In this document: positions 61,962 through 64,000 of the stretch, one piece after another | Position numbering within the stretch: position 1 is the stretch's first letter | Layout: the number at the start of each line of letters is the position of its first letter | Source: Pedobacter arcticus A12 | Lineage (GTDB): Bacteria; Bacteroidota; Bacteroidia; Sphingobacteriales; Sphingobacteriaceae | DNA length: 64,000 nucleotides | Reading direction: 5' to 3' | Assembly (NCBI RefSeq): GCF_000302595.1 | Contig: NZ_JH947125.1 | Coordinates: 1,114,785-1,178,784 of the forward strand | Notes under the pieces: model-generated | Databases searched by the model: none | Told to the model about the DNA's origin: nothing | Seen by the model: only the letters and a program-made list of their open reading frames with translations | Position numbers and translations under genes: made by a program

Positions 61962-63275
61962 TTAAAGTCTTTCGCCATGTTGCGAAATATCTAAACCCAC
62001 TTCTTCTTCTTCTTTAGAAACTCTTAAGGGCGTAATCATATCTGTTACTTTCAATAATAGTAAGGATCCAAAAAAAGAAAAAGCAGAAACACAGATCATC
62101 GCTACCAAATGCACCAGAAACAAATGTGTTTCTCCAAAAATCAGGCCGTTGCCTGTGGTGTTTGCTGGGTTAATTGACTGGTGGGCAAACACGCCAGTTA
62201 ACAACATGCCAACCATACCTCCAACTCCGTGGCAGGGAAAAACATCTAAAGTATCATCTATCGAAGTCCGTGTTCTCCAGTCTACTACCAGGTTGCTTAT
62301 CACCGCTGCAACAACACCGATAATTAGTGAATGTGAAATACTTACAAACCCAGCGGCGGGCGTAATTGCCACAAGTCCTACAACAGCGCCAATACATGTT
62401 CCCATTGCAGACGGTTTTTTCCCTTTGTAAGAATCAAAGAAGATCCAAGCCAATGCCGCGGCTGCAGAAGCAGTCATTGTGTTTGCCAGTGCAATTGCGG
62501 CTAAAGTGCCCGCACTGTAGGCAGAGCCACCATTAAATCCAATCCAACCGAACCATAAAAGTCCTGTTCCTAAAAGCACATAGGTTACTCGGGCTGGATT
62601 ATGGTTGGGCTCACTTCTCTTTTTTAGGTAAAGTGCAGACGCCAGTGCAGCCCATCCAGCAGACATGTGTACAACGGTGCCACCTGCAAAATCTAAAACC
62701 CCAAACTTAAACAGCAAGCCATCTGGATGCCATGCAGAATGCGCTAGCGGGGCATAAATAACAATAAAAAATAAACAGATAAACAAACAGTATGAAATAA
62801 AGCGAATGCGTTCAGCAAATGCTCCGGTAATTAAAGCTGGCGTAATAATGGCGAATTTCAATTGATAGATAGCAAACAGAATAAAAGGTATGGTAGGAGC
62901 TAAAGGCCATGGTTTTCCTTCTATTACATGGTTCATCATAAAGTAAGTGGTTGGGTTGCCAATAATACCACCTATGGAGTCTCCAAATGCTAAACTAAAC
63001 CCAAAAACTACCCAAAGCACTGTAATAATAGCCATACATATAAAGGTTTGTAGCATGGTTGATATCACATTTTTCTTGTTTACCATTCCTCCATAAAAGA
63101 AAGCTAAACCTGGAGTCATGATCAAAACCAAAGCAACAGCGCTAAGCATCCAAGCAACATCGGCATTGTTATAAGTGTTTTTGTATAATCCGCTAGGTAA
63201 ACTAGGATGAATAATTGTTAGTAAAGCAATAATTACCAGAAATACGAATGGAAACTTGGAAAGTTTTTTAGACAT
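61962..63275 (-). CDS. amt: Ammonium transporter (Amt family)
   Basis: 437 residues with about 11-12 hydrophobic segments. Amt signatures are AFFYGGMVNKKNVISTMLQT-like FFYGGMVNKKNVIS near residue 62, DFAGGTVVHMSAGWAALASA (first pore histidine), and the second histidine in DVFPCHGVGGMVGMLLTG. The C-terminal tail EEEEVGLDISQHGERL is the typical cytosolic end that meets GlnK. No GlnK/PII gene is adjacent. The promoter is a good TTTG-N22-TACTTTTG at 63335-63302 on the minus strand. It takes up ammonium for nitrogen metabolism, a single gene here. Confidence 0.96.
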   Translation of the reverse strand: MSKKLSKFPFVFLVIIALLTIIHPSLPSGLYKNTYNNADVAWMLSAVALVLIMTPGLAFFYGGMVNKKNVISTMLQTFICMAIITVLWVVFGFSLAFGDSIGGIIGNPTTYFMMNHVIEGKPWPLAPTIPFILFAIYQLKFAIITPALITGAFAERIRFISYCLFICLFFIVIYAPLAHSAWHPDGLLFKFGVLDFAGGTVVHMSAGWAALASALYLKKRSEPNHNPARVTYVLLGTGLLWFGWIGFNGGSAYSAGTLAAIALANTMTASAAAALAWIFFDSYKGKKPSAMGTCIGAVVGLVAITPAAGFVSISHSLIIGVVAAVISNLVVDWRTRTSIDDTLDVFPCHGVGGMVGMLLTGVFAHQSINPANTTGNGLIFGETHLFLVHLVAMICVSAFSFFGSLLLLKVTDMITPLRVSKEEEEVGLDISQHGERL

Positions 63276-63301
63276 CTTCTTTTTTGCACATTTTTATGAG
63301 A

Positions 63302-63335
63302 CAAAAGTATGTAAAAACTATAGTTTATTTGCAAA
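63302..63335 (-). promoter_or_regulatory. amt promoter
   Basis: Minus strand: TTTG (63335-63332), 22-base spacer, TACTTTTG (63309-63302). This is a close match to the Bacteroidota consensus TTTG ... TAnnTTTG. Transcription would start about 20 bases before the ATG. Confidence 0.65.
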
Positions 63336-63507
63336 TCTGATATTTTGTATCGATTTTTATTATGTTTATATTGTAAAAAGCTTTATAGCATAAATATTTT
63401 CAATATAAGTAGGCTATTTTGTTGTTAAATTTTAATTTTCGTAAAATAGAAATGAAATTGATAGCTGTAAAAGGTGCCAAATATAAAATATCGTAATTTT
63501 TATAGAG

Positions 63508-64000
63508 CTAAATTGTTTTTTTTGAGATAAAAGGGAGCGAAACATAGAAAGTGCTTCCATGTCCAACTTCGGTTTCGAACCAGATTTCTCCGTTTTGTAA
63601 ATGAGTATATTCTTTACAAAGTACCAAGCCTAGTCCTGTGCCTTTCTCTTTCTTTGTTCCTATGGTTGTTTGTACGTTAAGCGAAAATATGTTTTTCTGG
63701 TTTTCTTCAGAGATACCCACGCCATTATCTTCCACCTTAAAAATCACTTGATCTTGCTCTTTAAACACACTGAAGATGACTTTTTCGTTGGTATCAGAAA
63801 ACTTTACAGCGTTAAATAACAAATTACGAATAACAAGTTTTAACATGTTTTCATCGGCTTTTACTACTATATCTTTTTCAATATCTTCAATAATTAAAAC
63901 ACCTTTGTGTTCTGCGTAATTTTTAGCTTGGTTAAGCTCATGATATAAAGTCTGTTTTACGTCTAATTGTTTTTCGAAGGGTTTGGCGCCTCCCATTTGG
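63508..64000 (-). CDS. Sensor histidine kinase, C-terminal part (5' end beyond window)
   Basis: Open frame that runs to the right edge; the codons before the internal ATG at 63996 are still open, so this is not the true start. What is present is the HATPase_c domain: MLKLVIRNLLFNAVKFSD (N-box), FKVEDNGVGISEENQKN (G1), and GTGLGLVLCKEYTHLQNGEIWF (G2). It is preceded by the end of the dimerisation helices. It ends 232 bp from the start of amt. Input and output domains cannot be seen. It may also be a hybrid or a PAS kinase. Confidence 0.85.
   Translation of the reverse strand, partial: QMGGAKPFEKQLDVKQTLYHELNQAKNYAEHKGVLIIEDIEKDIVVKADENMLKLVIRNLLFNAVKFSDTNEKVIFSVFKEQDQVIFKVEDNGVGISEENQKNIFSLNVQTTIGTKKEKGTGLGLVLCKEYTHLQNGEIWFETEVGHGSTFYVSLPFISKKTI

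Overview
The window looks like chromosomal DNA from a Bacteroidota bacterium of the family Sphingobacteriaceae, most like Pedobacter. This is inferred from gene content and base composition; no database was searched. The supporting signs are the AT-rich sequence, the 2351-residue SprA translocon next to ruvA, many Bacteroidota-type families (LptE, DUF3078, DUF2911, DUF4886, SprA, YfhO), promoter-like TAnnTTTG boxes just upstream of starts, several TTG starts, and carotenoid genes. No rRNA, tRNA, CRISPR array, phage or intact transposon was seen.

Layout. 1-6059 (minus strand) is a compact set: miaB, a sigma-54 activator without a receiver domain, lptE, a repeat-rich acidic TPR protein, and secG running off the left edge. 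A four-helix-bundle (IVP-type) gene flanked by inverted repeats sits inside this set. 6231-14149 carries an MFS exporter, a small beta-barrel protein, a GH3 hydrolase, a DUF4886 protein, malic enzyme and ruvA. 14174-21229 is sprA. 21602-29249 holds enolase, a TetR-controlled tripartite drug efflux operon (TolC, HlyD, DHA2-MFS) and an AhpD/AhpC-type peroxide defence pair. 29517-42025 is mostly housekeeping and regulatory: an oxidoreductase, DUF2027-Smr, TerC, topoisomerase IB, a LytS/LytTR two-component pair, DCC protein, DUF3078, M3 peptidase, PBP4 and an orphan histidine kinase.

42075-48684 is the most coherent biosynthetic block: a CrtI/CrtD-type desaturase, an acyltransferase, a family 2 glycosyltransferase, a CruF-like hydratase, ispH, a CrtW-like ketolase and hemH. 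Together these suggest a ketolated, 1'-hydroxylated carotenoid that may be carried to a glycosyl-fatty acyl ester, with isoprenoid precursor supply (IspH) and heme synthesis (HemH) attached. A Xre/RES toxin-antitoxin pair with a duplicated palindromic operator follows. 49824-64000 holds a second beta-barrel protein, DUF2911, a beta-propeller protein, a CPSF-like MBL nuclease, phosphoglycerate mutase, two glycosyltransferases, a YfhO membrane protein, feoAB, an ammonium transporter, and a histidine kinase cut by the right edge.

The least expected signals are repeat-like: a palindromic element read in frame inside miaB, inverted repeats around the IVP gene, a palindromic element between ispH and crtW, a 186-bp tandem duplication at 99% identity in the acidic repeat gene, and a REP-like cluster of palindromes between sprA and eno. 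I did not find a clearly new multi-gene system. The carotenoid acyl-glycoside block and the small mobile or repeat elements are the best places to look.
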